From the IMG/VR virus record IMGVR_UViG_3300044700_000163, positions 1-26,163 of that record: a DNA stretch of 26,163 bases; one strand, given 5' to 3'. The notes under the pieces are model-generated. The model saw nothing but the letters and a program-made list of their open reading frames with translations. It was not told where the DNA came from and did no database searches. Shown here piece by piece: positions 5,236 through 14,200 of the stretch. The position numbers and the translations under genes were made by a program. Each line of letters opens with the position of its first letter. Position 1 is the first letter of the stretch. The stretch comes from a virus.

Positions 5236-5461
5236 GGGCGTGGGAGTTGCTGGTTGCAGTTTGCCACTTGCGATCCAGGTTGTCTGCTGCCTCCCTGGCC
5301 AACCATCGGGTCACCATGACTTCATGGTGCCAAGCGGTGTTCAGGAGCTCTGCTGTGGCCAGGAGTCCTGACCAGTCCTCGTCTTCATACAACTCCAGCA
5401 ATGTCCGCTGGACTCGCACCTCGCTCAACTCGAGCTCGAGGCTTTGTTCGATGGGGTTCAA
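5216..5461 (-). CDS. small acidic helical protein, unknown function
   Basis: An 81-residue protein starting at TTG 5461, whose last two bases overlap the stop of the upstream gene (TTGA). The sequence is acidic and helical (IEQSLELELSEVRVQRTLL, then YEDEDWSGLLATAELLN and REAADNLDRKW). The Asp-Trp-Ser-Gly-Leu-Leu-Ala-Thr-Ala-Glu-Leu-Leu core looks conserved rather than random. No membrane segment is visible. No ATG is available before residue 49, so the rare TTG start with stop-start overlap is the best choice. Its place between two small membrane-type genes suggests a lysis-related role, but this is not shown. Confidence 0.6.
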   Translation of the reverse strand: MNPIEQSLELELSEVRVQRTLLELYEDEDWSGLLATAELLNTAWHHEVMVTRWLAREAADNLDRKWQTATSNSHAHDPQDR

Positions 5462-5637
5462 TACTTGCGCTCAATAGCCCGAAGGCGGTCCTCATGGTCC
5501 TCAAGCATGACCTGCATTGCGCCAAGGATCGTCGTGGTCTTGGCTTCGAACCGACCCAGGCCCCCGGCAATTTTCCAGAGAGCAGAGACCCCGGCGCCCC
5601 CAAGGCCAAGAACGGCAACGAGGGTGGCGGGGTCCAC
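5458..5637 (-). CDS. small membrane protein with charged tail, holin/spanin-like
   Basis: A 59-residue frame starting at GTG 5637 and ending at TGA 5458-5460. Residues 5-27 (TLVAVLGLGGAGVSALWKIAG) form one Gly/Ala-rich membrane segment. The rest is a polar helix (GRFEAKTTTILGAMQVMLED, then HEDRLRAIERKY) with coiled-coil character. This topology resembles small phage holins or XhlA-like membrane proteins found with endolysins. No ATG exists in frame upstream before the previous gene, and the Shine-Dalgarno is poor, so the exact start is uncertain. The stop overlaps the TTG start of the next gene. It lies in the position of T7 gene 17.5 (holin), downstream of the fibre genes. Confidence 0.6.
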   Translation of the reverse strand: MDPATLVAVLGLGGAGVSALWKIAGGLGRFEAKTTTILGAMQVMLEDHEDRLRAIERKY

Positions 5638-5684
5638 GGACAGCGGGTCTACGTCAAAACGTATTTTACCGGTTTGGACCCGGG

Positions 5685-6017
5685 TCAGGCAAACACCCGA
5701 TACGGGGCCACAGGGGTCACCAGGAACGCGGACCAGCCTTCGGGCAACGGGCCGATGTAGTTGACGTGCCAGCCGGCCATAGGCGTCGCTGGGGTCACGA
5801 CCTCAAAGGTGTCTGGGTCGAGCACCGCGTCGTTGTTGTAGATGACGCCGACGTCGTCGATGGCCCAGTCGTGGGTGTAATAGAGCCAGGTCCAGCGGTC
5901 TTCCATCACCTCTGGATCAGCGGCACTCGGGGTGGGGCTATTGACCCGGAACCCAGCGGCTGCGGCTGCGGACTCCCAGGTGGCTTGGTCGGGGAAACGT
6001 AGGTAGTTGGTGATCAT
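5685..6017 (-). CDS. small tail-associated protein of unknown function
   Basis: A 110-residue soluble protein starting at ATG 6017, 7 nt after the stop of the adhesin gene. It begins MITNYLRFPDQATWESAAAAAG and contains WTWLYYTHDWAIDDVGVIY, then PATPMAGWHVNYIGPLPEGW. Short proteins ending in a GWHVN/LP-type region are often found right after phage tail fibre genes, where they may act in fibre assembly or form a tail component; this comparison is from memory. No signal, membrane or catalytic motif is visible. It precedes the holin-like genes on the same strand. Confidence 0.7.
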   Translation of the reverse strand: MITNYLRFPDQATWESAAAAAGFRVNSPTPSAADPEVMEDRWTWLYYTHDWAIDDVGVIYNNDAVLDPDTFEVVTPATPMAGWHVNYIGPLPEGWSAFLVTPVAPYRVFA

Positions 6018-6024
6018 GGGAGGG

Positions 6025-8394
6025 TTAGGCGTTGCGGGTGATGGTCCAGCCCCTGGAGATCAGGGTGTTGTAGGCGGCAATTGCGTTGGCAGTCCAAGTG
6101 GCAGCGCCTGCGTTGGTGCCGCCGTTCAGGCCAAGCGTGATGTTGGACTGGCCGTTGGTGACGAGAGACGTGAGGATGTTTTCGATGGAGGTGGAAGTTA
6201 GGGCGCAGGCAAGAAAAGTATTGCCAAATGCAGTTGCAACAAGAGTCCCAGTTGTATTAAACGCATTTGCTGGGAAGGTTGCAAGATTGGTGCAACCATA
6301 CCAAGCGGCGTTAAGGTTAGTTGCACTGTTAAAAGTAATTGCGGGAAAACTTGTCAAGCCGGTGCAACCTCTCCAAGTCTCCCCAAAACTTGTCCCAGCA
6401 GCCATATTAATTAGTGGAAAAGAAGTTAAACTTGAGCAACCGTACCAAGCCAATAAAAAGTTTGTTCCCGCAGCAGTGTTGATTAGCGGAAAAGAAGTGA
6501 GTCCTGTGCAACCGCCCCAAGCATTTTGGAAGTTTGTCCCGGCCGCAGTATTGATCAACGGGAAGGAGGTTAGGCTGGAGCAATAAGCCCAGGCTTGGAA
6601 AAAGGTAGTACCAGATCCAGTGTTGATCAAAGGAAAAGAAGTAAGCTTGTTGCAACCAAGCCAAGCATTTGTAAAATTAGTTCCAGCAGCAGTGTTGATC
6701 AACGGGAAGGAGGTTAGGTTGGAGCATTGATTCCAAGCAGACTGAAAATTAGTTCCAGCAGCGGTGTTGATCAACGGGAAGGAGGTTAGGTTGGAGCATT
6801 GACCCCAGGCGGCGAGAAAATTAGTTCCAGCAGCAGTATTGATCAACGGGAAGGAGGTGAGGCCAGAACATCCATTCCAGGTGCCATCAAAATTTGTTAC
6901 GGCAGCAGTGCTAATAAGCGGGAAAAAAGTAATCCCGGAACATGCGCTCCAGGCAGAAGCCAAACTTGTTGCGGAAGCAGTGTTAATTAAAGGGAAAGAA
7001 GTAAGGTTAGAACATCCATTCCAAGCGTTGACAAAGTTAGTAACGCTGGCAGTATTTATTAGCGGAAACGAAACAAGGCTGGAGCAATTAAGCCAAGCGT
7101 TGCTTAAATTTGTGGTAATACTTGTATCTACCGTTGCGTCAAAGCTTCTTAACGCAGTGCAGTTATAGAACGCTGCACTAGCATCAGCCTTCATGCTGGC
7201 TGGAGCCGGCCCAACGGCAATCACTCGATCTTTGTACGTTGCATTGTTGTTGATGTTCGGCTTAAAGAACGTGCCACTATTCAACCGGAACCCAATGTCG
7301 TGATACCCGCCACCATTGGTGAACGTATAGACACCAGTGGTCAATGTCTGCACCGTGCCGTCGCCCCAGTCCACCGTGACGCTTCCGTTTGTCGTGAAGT
7401 TCGGCAGCGCAAAAGTAGCGCCCAGGACCCGCCAGCGCCAGAAGTTGTCATTGACTCCAGCCAGGGCATTGATTTGAGCCTGGGTCAAGTCCCCGTCGTA
7501 GATGGCCGTGCGTTTGATCGTGGGGCCAACCAGCTTCACCGTGGACCCGCCACCGGCTGTGCCGAAAGGGGAGTTGACCGTGGTGAAAGCAGAGGTCGGG
7601 AAGATGCTGGAGTTGGCGTTGGACAGGGTGGCGACGTCTGGTGTGCGGGTGACGGTGGAGCCGGAAGTGGGGATGTAGGAGGTGGGGAAGGAGCCTGCTT
7701 CTATCTGGATCCCCCAAGCGTAATAATTATTTCGCCCCGCGAAATCGTGCCAAAACGATAAGCTAATTAACGAAGAAGAAGCAGTTGTAAAATTAAAAGA
7801 TATTTTTATTCTTTTCCACCCGTTTAGATAATTATCTATCCCTTGATTGGTTACAGTTACTACCGAAGGGCTAAAATTTTCATGAGAAAAAGTGTTGTTT
7901 GATAAGTCAAAAGTAGCCCTAAATTCCCCAGTATACCCTACATTGTATATTTGTATGCGCACAACACTACCCAGGCCGGGCTTAACAAAAGCACTAAAGG
8001 TATATGTTTGCCCTGCTGCATAGGCAATCTGTTTTTGCATATATCCTCCGCCAGCAGAATCAAATAAATCGGCAGTAAATGTATTGTCTGGTGCGATTCC
8101 TACATCAGCAGAATAACCTCCACCGTTTACCGATCCCCATCCACTAAATCCTCCACTATTTGTATTAAAATTTGTAGCCGCTGGTTCCACCATCAGCCCA
8201 AGGCTTTCCCCCGTCGTCGGGTTGTGATCGAAACGCGGGACACCAGCAGCAGCAGTCTTGATCAACCCGTCGGACCCCACAAACGTTGCCGTGCTGGCCC
8301 GCGTAAACGTAACCCTGGGGTCCAAGCGTTTGGTCTTTGCAAAGTCAATGCCCAGGGCTGGACGTGATGCGGGGTAAAGAGATTTGATAGTCAT
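6025..8394 (-). CDS. tail adhesin with carbohydrate-binding-like domain and 24-aa leucine-rich repeats
   Basis: A 789-residue protein, probably a second fibre or receptor-binding component. Residues 1-75 carry LDPRVTFTRASTATFVG and PRFDHNPTTGESLGL, a block common at the start of phage tail adhesins. Residues 75-250 form a beta-rich carbohydrate-binding-like domain, encoded by strikingly AT-rich DNA. Residues 330-370 contain VTVDWGDGTVQTL, a PKD-like motif. Residues 412-725 hold 13 repeats of about 24 residues, consensus C-S-x-L-T-S-F-P-L-I-N-T-A-A-G-T-N-F-x-x-A-W, like BspA/DUF285 surface repeats. A Gly/Asn-rich cap follows (NGGTNAGAATW to RGWTITRNA). An AGG Shine-Dalgarno lies about 10 nt before the ATG. 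It follows the main fibre gene by 12 nt. Confidence 0.85.
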   Translation of the reverse strand: MTIKSLYPASRPALGIDFAKTKRLDPRVTFTRASTATFVGSDGLIKTAAAGVPRFDHNPTTGESLGLMVEPAATNFNTNSGGFSGWGSVNGGGYSADVGIAPDNTFTADLFDSAGGGYMQKQIAYAAGQTYTFSAFVKPGLGSVVRIQIYNVGYTGEFRATFDLSNNTFSHENFSPSVVTVTNQGIDNYLNGWKRIKISFNFTTASSSLISLSFWHDFAGRNNYYAWGIQIEAGSFPTSYIPTSGSTVTRTPDVATLSNANSSIFPTSAFTTVNSPFGTAGGGSTVKLVGPTIKRTAIYDGDLTQAQINALAGVNDNFWRWRVLGATFALPNFTTNGSVTVDWGDGTVQTLTTGVYTFTNGGGYHDIGFRLNSGTFFKPNINNNATYKDRVIAVGPAPASMKADASAAFYNCTALRSFDATVDTSITTNLSNAWLNCSSLVSFPLINTASVTNFVNAWNGCSNLTSFPLINTASATSLASAWSACSGITFFPLISTAAVTNFDGTWNGCSGLTSFPLINTAAGTNFLAAWGQCSNLTSFPLINTAAGTNFQSAWNQCSNLTSFPLINTAAGTNFTNAWLGCNKLTSFPLINTGSGTTFFQAWAYCSSLTSFPLINTAAGTNFQNAWGGCTGLTSFPLINTAAGTNFLLAWYGCSSLTSFPLINMAAGTSFGETWRGCTGLTSFPAITFNSATNLNAAWYGCTNLATFPANAFNTTGTLVATAFGNTFLACALTSTSIENILTSLVTNGQSNITLGLNGGTNAGAATWTANAIAAYNTLISRGWTITRNA
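6223..7161 (-). repeat. 13 tandem 72-bp repeats coding for leucine-rich repeats
   Basis: Repeat units start at 7161 and step by 72 bp (the first is 75 bp) down to the last near 6294-6223. The twelve intervals from 7161 to 6294 sum to 867 bp. Two neighbouring units are nearly identical over 58 nt (6673-6730 and 6745-6802, one mismatch), which indicates recent tandem duplication. Other units differ more at DNA level while keeping the CS-x-LTSFPLINT core. Confidence 0.9.
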
Positions 8395-8406
8395 GATCGG
8401 GGGACC

Positions 8407-11244
8407 TCAGGAGTTAGCGGCTTTGATGACCGCGAAATTAAAGACCGGTGCCTCTGTCGTGGTGCCCGACAGCGTGGCAAACGACAAGTTGAAACTGCCC
8501 GCCGCTGTGGCTGTCACCCAGATCGCGTATCTGTCCGTGCCGGATCGTTGAGAGACCCGGACCACATCGTTGATTGCGACCGCTGAGTTCGTCACCGTGA
8601 ACGTCTGGAACGTGGTTGAGCCCGCAGCTGAGAACAACGTGATCGAGCCACACGGGGCGTTGATCGTGACCCCAGTCGTCCTGGACGTGAGCTGTGTCAC
8701 CGCAGCACCAGCCCCAACTGCGTAGCCGATGCCGCCCGTGGCGTTAGCCAGCATCCCGCCAACGGAGATGAAAGCCGAGTCCTGAAACGCCATCGTGCCC
8801 AGGTACTGATTCAGCGGTATCTGGTTCGGATCGGTGCCGACATCAACCTGGCTTGCCACCGGATAAACAACGCTCGCAACGGTCTCCTTGATTGGGTTGC
8901 CAAACGTGATGTCGGGATTTATGGAGCTGTAGATCCTGCGGGTCAACGTGTCCAGGTCACCACCCAGCTCAGGTGTCAGGTCGGAAACGACGTTGATGGC
9001 AACGCCTTGTGGATCAATGGTGATGAAACCTGTTTGCTGGTCTACCGCAAACGTGTCCCCAACCTTGAACTTGCCGCTCTGGTCGGTACTGGTGAGCCAA
9101 ACCTTGCCACCGTTGCGGCTGATGGCCTCGTTGGCCTCAATCGCCACCCCACCGTTTTCTGGCAGTGCGGTGTAATCAGTGCCAGACCCGGCGTACTCCA
9201 TCGTGTGGGACGCAGTGCTGACTATTGACCGCAGGTAAAAGCGCCACTGGGTTCCACTCGGAACAGTGACATCAAGACCTAGGTTCTGGGCCCTGTTGCT
9301 GGGGTTCGGACGACTGATGGTGACGTTCCACCCGGCTCCGTTGACCCCAGAGTTGAGGATTGGGTAAAGGTAGGTTGTGCCGCCTACGGTGACCTCAGCC
9401 AGCATGTTGATAGCGGGCCGGTTGGCATCACCGAACCACCCAGGACCGGTTGACGGGGCATTAATGGCAAAGGTGACAGCAGCAGCTGTGGCAGAGCCGT
9501 TCGACGTAGCTGTGAAGATTGGGCTTGGGCTCTTGCCGTCAGCAATCAATCCATATCGACCGAAGTCAGTGGTGCCGACCTCCATGTTGATCTGTCCACC
9601 AGACAACGCCTTGGCGTGGTAATGGCAAAACAGACCAAAGAACGACACGGCCTGGGCATAGCCGTTGTTGCACACCAGCAGACCTGGTCCATCCAGGCAG
9701 ATCTGGGTGAACTCGTTGAGAACGAAGCTCCTCAGGGGACTGGATACGTCCGGCAACGAACCATCAACGATGATGCCACCACCAGTTGGAGCTGACGTCA
9801 GGTCACCACCAGTGCCGGAGTAGTTGTTTGGATCAAACGCAGCATTGTTGATGCCGCTGTCGTTGTAAGAGGTGCTGTTGTTGATGTAAGGCGACTTACG
9901 AATAATGCAACCCGGCAAGAAGCCAGCAACCCAGCCTTGGTTGGCTGGTAGTCCATAGGTTGCGTCGCTATCAACAGTGTTGGTGCCACGCGCCCCTGAT
10001 GCCTTCAGGCCCGCAAAGGTGAAGTTGTCAATGTAGGTGCCGCTGTTGCAGCGGAACATGATCTGCGTTTCGGTGGCAGGCGTTGGGTGGATGAAGCACG
10101 ACCGCTGTGCCTCACCAACGATGGAAAGGTTGGCAACGGTGATGTCGATGGGCAGTACCTCTTGGTACACGCCAGGGGCCACCTTGATGATGTCGCCAGC
10201 AGCAGCAGCAGCCACGGCGTTCTTGATGGTCTTCTTTGGATTGATGATGCGGTGACCGTCGTTCGTGTCATCACCGTTGATCGAATCGACGTAAATGGTC
10301 GTGGGCTGCGTCGTGAACGTGCCGCCGGATGCAACACCTAGCCACGAAGAACCGTTCCAAACCGACAGGGTCTTGTTGACGTCGTTCTGCAGCCAGGTCT
10401 TGCCAAGCCTCCAGCCACTCCCGGCTGGCGTCGACGTCTGGACCAGCGTGTCGTGACGCACGTCCATCTCGTTGGTCGTGGCGCCAGTGGTGCCGATGTA
10501 CGCATTGCTCGAGACCCAGGTCTCGGTTGAATCAATGGTTTCGTCGGTGTTGTTCCAGGTCGTTGAATCGACGTAGGTCTTGGTGGCGGCGTCCTGGGCG
10601 GACGTCGGATCACCAAGGCCGGTGATCTTGTTGGCGCCCATGGCCAGGGCCCCGGTCATCGAGTCCCCGGCCGACGCGACCGTCGTCGAGTCCACGTACG
10701 CCTTGGTGGCTGCGTCTTGGGCGGACGTTGGATTACCGACGCCTGTGATCTTGTTGGTCGACATGGCCAAGGGGCCAGTCATCGTGTCGCCAGCTGATGC
10801 GACGGTCGTGGTATCGACGTAGTTCTTTGTGGCTGCGTCCTGTGCCGCTACCGGATCCAGGACATTGGTGATCCGTTGGTTGCTGGCCGTCGGGAAGCCC
10901 GTTGTCGGGTCCACGTAGACCGATTGCTTGATGTCGTCGTCGATCTCCTGTTCTTTGTACAGGTGCTGCAGGTTGGTGGTGTCCAGGTCAGCCGCGACCA
11001 GGGTCGACCCGTCGGCATAGTCAACCAAGTTGCCAGGTAGGGGCGTCAGTCGCCTGATCTCAACCCGAACCCCCGCCCCCGGAGCTGTCGTGAACTGGAT
11101 GGTGCTGTCGTTGACCCAGGTGAAGGCCGACGTCAGGGTGTAATTGACATACGCAACGATGTGTTCCTTGCGGATATAAGGAAACGCCACTGCGAATTGA
11201 GTGGCTGAGCCGTTGCCGGTATTGATGCTGTACGAGTAAGGCAT
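8407..11244 (-). CDS. tail fibre protein (T7 gp17-like N-terminus)
   Basis: A 945-residue fibre. Residues 1 to about 115 match the T7 fibre attachment domain that docks to the tail: MPYSYSINTGNGSATQFAV, VAFPYIRKEHIVAYVN, and PLPGNLVDYADGSTLVAADLDT. Residues 118-235 hold three copies of a 41-residue repeat with the motif PTSAQDAATK-x-YVD. From about 312 (TIYVDSINGDDTNDG) the pattern fits a right-handed beta-helix, often a receptor- or polysaccharide-binding shaft. Residues 836-945 form a terminal domain shared with the 137-aa protein at 1889-2302. It starts 6 nt after the gp16-like gene. The role is host recognition; the receptor is unknown. Confidence 0.92.
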   Translation of the reverse strand: MPYSYSINTGNGSATQFAVAFPYIRKEHIVAYVNYTLTSAFTWVNDSTIQFTTAPGAGVRVEIRRLTPLPGNLVDYADGSTLVAADLDTTNLQHLYKEQEIDDDIKQSVYVDPTTGFPTASNQRITNVLDPVAAQDAATKNYVDTTTVASAGDTMTGPLAMSTNKITGVGNPTSAQDAATKAYVDSTTVASAGDSMTGALAMGANKITGLGDPTSAQDAATKTYVDSTTWNNTDETIDSTETWVSSNAYIGTTGATTNEMDVRHDTLVQTSTPAGSGWRLGKTWLQNDVNKTLSVWNGSSWLGVASGGTFTTQPTTIYVDSINGDDTNDGHRIINPKKTIKNAVAAAAAGDIIKVAPGVYQEVLPIDITVANLSIVGEAQRSCFIHPTPATETQIMFRCNSGTYIDNFTFAGLKASGARGTNTVDSDATYGLPANQGWVAGFLPGCIIRKSPYINNSTSYNDSGINNAAFDPNNYSGTGGDLTSAPTGGGIIVDGSLPDVSSPLRSFVLNEFTQICLDGPGLLVCNNGYAQAVSFFGLFCHYHAKALSGGQINMEVGTTDFGRYGLIADGKSPSPIFTATSNGSATAAAVTFAINAPSTGPGWFGDANRPAINMLAEVTVGGTTYLYPILNSGVNGAGWNVTISRPNPSNRAQNLGLDVTVPSGTQWRFYLRSIVSTASHTMEYAGSGTDYTALPENGGVAIEANEAISRNGGKVWLTSTDQSGKFKVGDTFAVDQQTGFITIDPQGVAINVVSDLTPELGGDLDTLTRRIYSSINPDITFGNPIKETVASVVYPVASQVDVGTDPNQIPLNQYLGTMAFQDSAFISVGGMLANATGGIGYAVGAGAAVTQLTSRTTGVTINAPCGSITLFSAAGSTTFQTFTVTNSAVAINDVVRVSQRSGTDRYAIWVTATAAGSFNLSFATLSGTTTEAPVFNFAVIKAANS
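10540..10890 (-). repeat. 123-bp tandem repeats in the tail fibre gene
   Basis: Matching blocks begin at 10571, 10694 and 10817, exactly 123 bp (41 codons) apart. Each encodes a variant of NKITGxGxPTSAQDAATKxYVD followed by TTVASAGDxMTG. The third copy is the most diverged. Such collar-like repeats are common between the attachment domain and shaft of phage fibres and allow changes in fibre length. Confidence 0.8.
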
Positions 11245-11250
11245 CGGGGT

Positions 11251-14200
11251 CTAGCGGGGGGTTGGGGACCAGGAGGTGCTGGGTTGCGCTGGCTGCAAGC
11301 TGTTGTCCATACCGTACCGTTGAATGTAAGTTTTTTCAGCCTTTCTGGCTTCAGCGTCGGCCTCTTCAGCAGCAATGAGCTGACCCTTGGCCGTGTTGAA
11401 CTTGAAGTCCTCCTTGGCCAACTTTTTGAACCGTTGGATCTCGGTTTGGATTGCAGCAGCACGGAGGCTGACGTCGCGGCTTGACGGCCCGTCAATGGGC
11501 CAAGACTGGTACTGAGGGGACTCGATCAACTTGGTGGCTGTCTGTTCAAACGTCAAGCCGTACTCGTCCTTGACGGACGCAAAGCGCACGACGTAGTCCT
11601 CAAGCTCGCTGGGGGTCAGGCGCATCTCTGGGCCAAAGTCAGCGGCCCGTGGCCCAGAGAAGTTGGTGCCCTTGCCGGACAGCATGCCCATCTCTTCGTG
11701 AACGGGTCCAAGGGTTTCGCGGCCCTGCTGGAACGCAGCGAACGGGGTGAACTGCATGGCGGCTTGGAGCCAAGGCATGTCAGCCGGGATGATCTCTGCG
11801 CCCAAGATGCCCTGGGTCAAGATCGGGGCCCCGTTGATCCAGTCACGACGCGCCGGCAACGTGTTGGACCACCCGGGCGTTGCGTTGCGCACTTCGTCGA
11901 AGGTCTCCTGGAAGAAGCCCATGAGCCCGCCGATGTCGCTTGGGTCCACGGTGCGGCTGATCGGATCTGTCTCGCGTCGTGATGCCCGCAAGGCGCTGCT
12001 GTACGGCACCAGGCTGGCCACGATCCTGGACATGTACCGAGCCAATGGATCGCGTTGAGCGGGCCCCGTGATGATCTTGCTGGGGTTGAACGCTGCTTCG
12101 TACAACTCGTTGAAACCTTGGAAATAGCTTTTGCTAAGCACACCGCTGGTCGACATCCGAGCCAAGGTCAGCACCAGGCTGGACCCCAAGCGGTTGCGGT
12201 TCTCAATCGACAAAGAATTGGCAATGTCGGTGTAATCACCAATGGCCCCAAAGAGCGTGGCAAACGGTTCCAGGGCTCTCATGGACGTAGGGACCGACCA
12301 GGTCCTGGCGGTTTCGTCCCAGATCTGGATCGAATACGGCATCCGTTTCTCGATCGTCGTCCACTTCTCCTTGGCGGCAGGGTCAATCGGGCCGCCACCG
12401 TTGAACCTGAGATACCCCAGACCCGAAGCCATGGCGACCAGCGACAAAGCCGTTGACCCCATCGCCACTTCCCCCACGGCTCGGTCCCGGGTCCCGGCGT
12501 CTTCGCTTGTGACGTCCCTCCACCACGTGTCAACAAAGACCGCAGCAGGCGTGTTGCGCATGGCGGACTTGATGATGTTTGTCGGCACCCGTTGGAACGG
12601 TTGGATGAACTTGAAGATCGGACCAACCAAGCGGGCATTGGACAGCGTTTGCATGGCTTCGCCTGGGATCGACCCAATCCGGCCAAAGGGCACCGAGCCG
12701 TTGAGGACAAAGTTGGCCAAGCGGTGCTGCGTCTGGCCCTCGTCCACGTACTTCTGGGCAAAGTCCTGCAAGTCGTTGCCGCTCAAGCCCTTGGACTGGC
12801 CGATGCTGATGCCGTTCGACAGGGTCCTGGTCTCAAGCTCAGCCCACACGTTGTCGGTGAAGTTGATGGCGTTCATGAAGTTCTGGGCCTGAGGGCTTTC
12901 CATGACCACGTCGGCCAAGTTTTTGCCGTCAATCACTGCTGACTTCATGGTTTCTTGGGTCCTGGCGTCTGCGTATTGCTGCGCAAACTTCCAGGCCTCT
13001 GGACTGAACTCCTTCATGCCGCGCTCCATTGCCAGATCCATGCCCCGGGGCAGGTGGCGCACGTGCTCGTAGGAGTAGCCAGCGAGCGTGGAGTTGAAGG
13101 TGTCGATGCCAAGGGCCAAGCGGCTGGCGCCTGTGCCGACAACTTGCCACAGCTTGTTGATGGCCTGGCCGATGGGGCGTTGGGCGTATTCCTGGCTCAT
13201 GTTGACCGTGTTGATGGTCCAACCGGTCTGGGCATCTGGTCCAGACAGCAGCTCGCCTTGCGCGTCGCGTTGTGCGACACGGTCCAGCCAATCGAGCGAG
13301 CTGACGTCCATGTTCATCAACGACCGGCCAGCTTTTAAGGAGTGGCCAGCAATGCGCATGGCGTTGCTCAAGTTCATCCAGTACTGCTGGTACATCAGCA
13401 TCGAGTACATGGCTCGCTTCATTTCGCCCTGGGCCACGGCGCCTCCTGCTTGTTGCAATGGGAACCGAGCCAGGTTCAGCATGCCGTTAAAGAAGTTGGT
13501 GTTTGCAGTGACGCCGCTGCTGATCAGGTTGTTGACCCGCAACATCAACAACCCGCTGGGGCCAGTGTTCTGCATGGCCGGGTCATCAAGACGACGCCAC
13601 CACCTCTCGCGCATGGCTGGCTCAGCGCCGGCACTGATCAGGCTTTGAGCCAGCGCATCAGCCGCGGCCTGGGCCTTAGGCGTGATTTCGCCACCGTTGG
13701 CGGCTTGCACTAGCTCCTCGTCGATCTTGCCGGTGATGGTCTCCTCGATCGGGCGGGCCCCTTCAACTTGAAGCTCCCTGGTGATCGCTTCCTCAATGTC
13801 AACCGCTTCGGCTGGTGGCCCGGCAGGACCAGCAGGACCAGCGCCGACCATCTCGGCCGATGGCCCAGCAACAGCCGCGGGCTCGCCTGCCACTTGCGCC
13901 ACACCTGTTGCCGGTGGGGCGTCGTAGTTGCGGGGCACCTGCATCTCAACGCCTAGCTGGCCCCAGGGCCTGGTGACCCGCATCACGGCTTCGTGGGTGG
14001 CACGTGCTGATTCAGCCGCAGTGATCAACCGAGCCAGGCGTTCTGATTCGTTGAGACCTTCGACACCAGCTGAGTTCAGCCACATGGCAGCTTCCATCGA
14101 AGCCTCAACCTGTTTCTTGTCGGCCAGCCACATGGCACGGTTCAAAGCGCCCAGCTGGTACTCCTCAAAGCCAGCAATCAGTGGATCCAGGCCCCGCATG

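Noticed and set aside
5401-5760. 119-aa plus-strand frame
   Set aside because: It covers the minus-strand holin-like and small tail genes, which form a continuous coupled series; the plus frame has no family character.
8394-8407. Possible single split adhesin (8407-11244 plus 6025-8394) broken by frameshift
   Set aside because: The second gene has its own Shine-Dalgarno-like AGG, an ATG and a typical adhesin N-terminal block, and the first ends in a complete C-terminal domain, so these are two genes.
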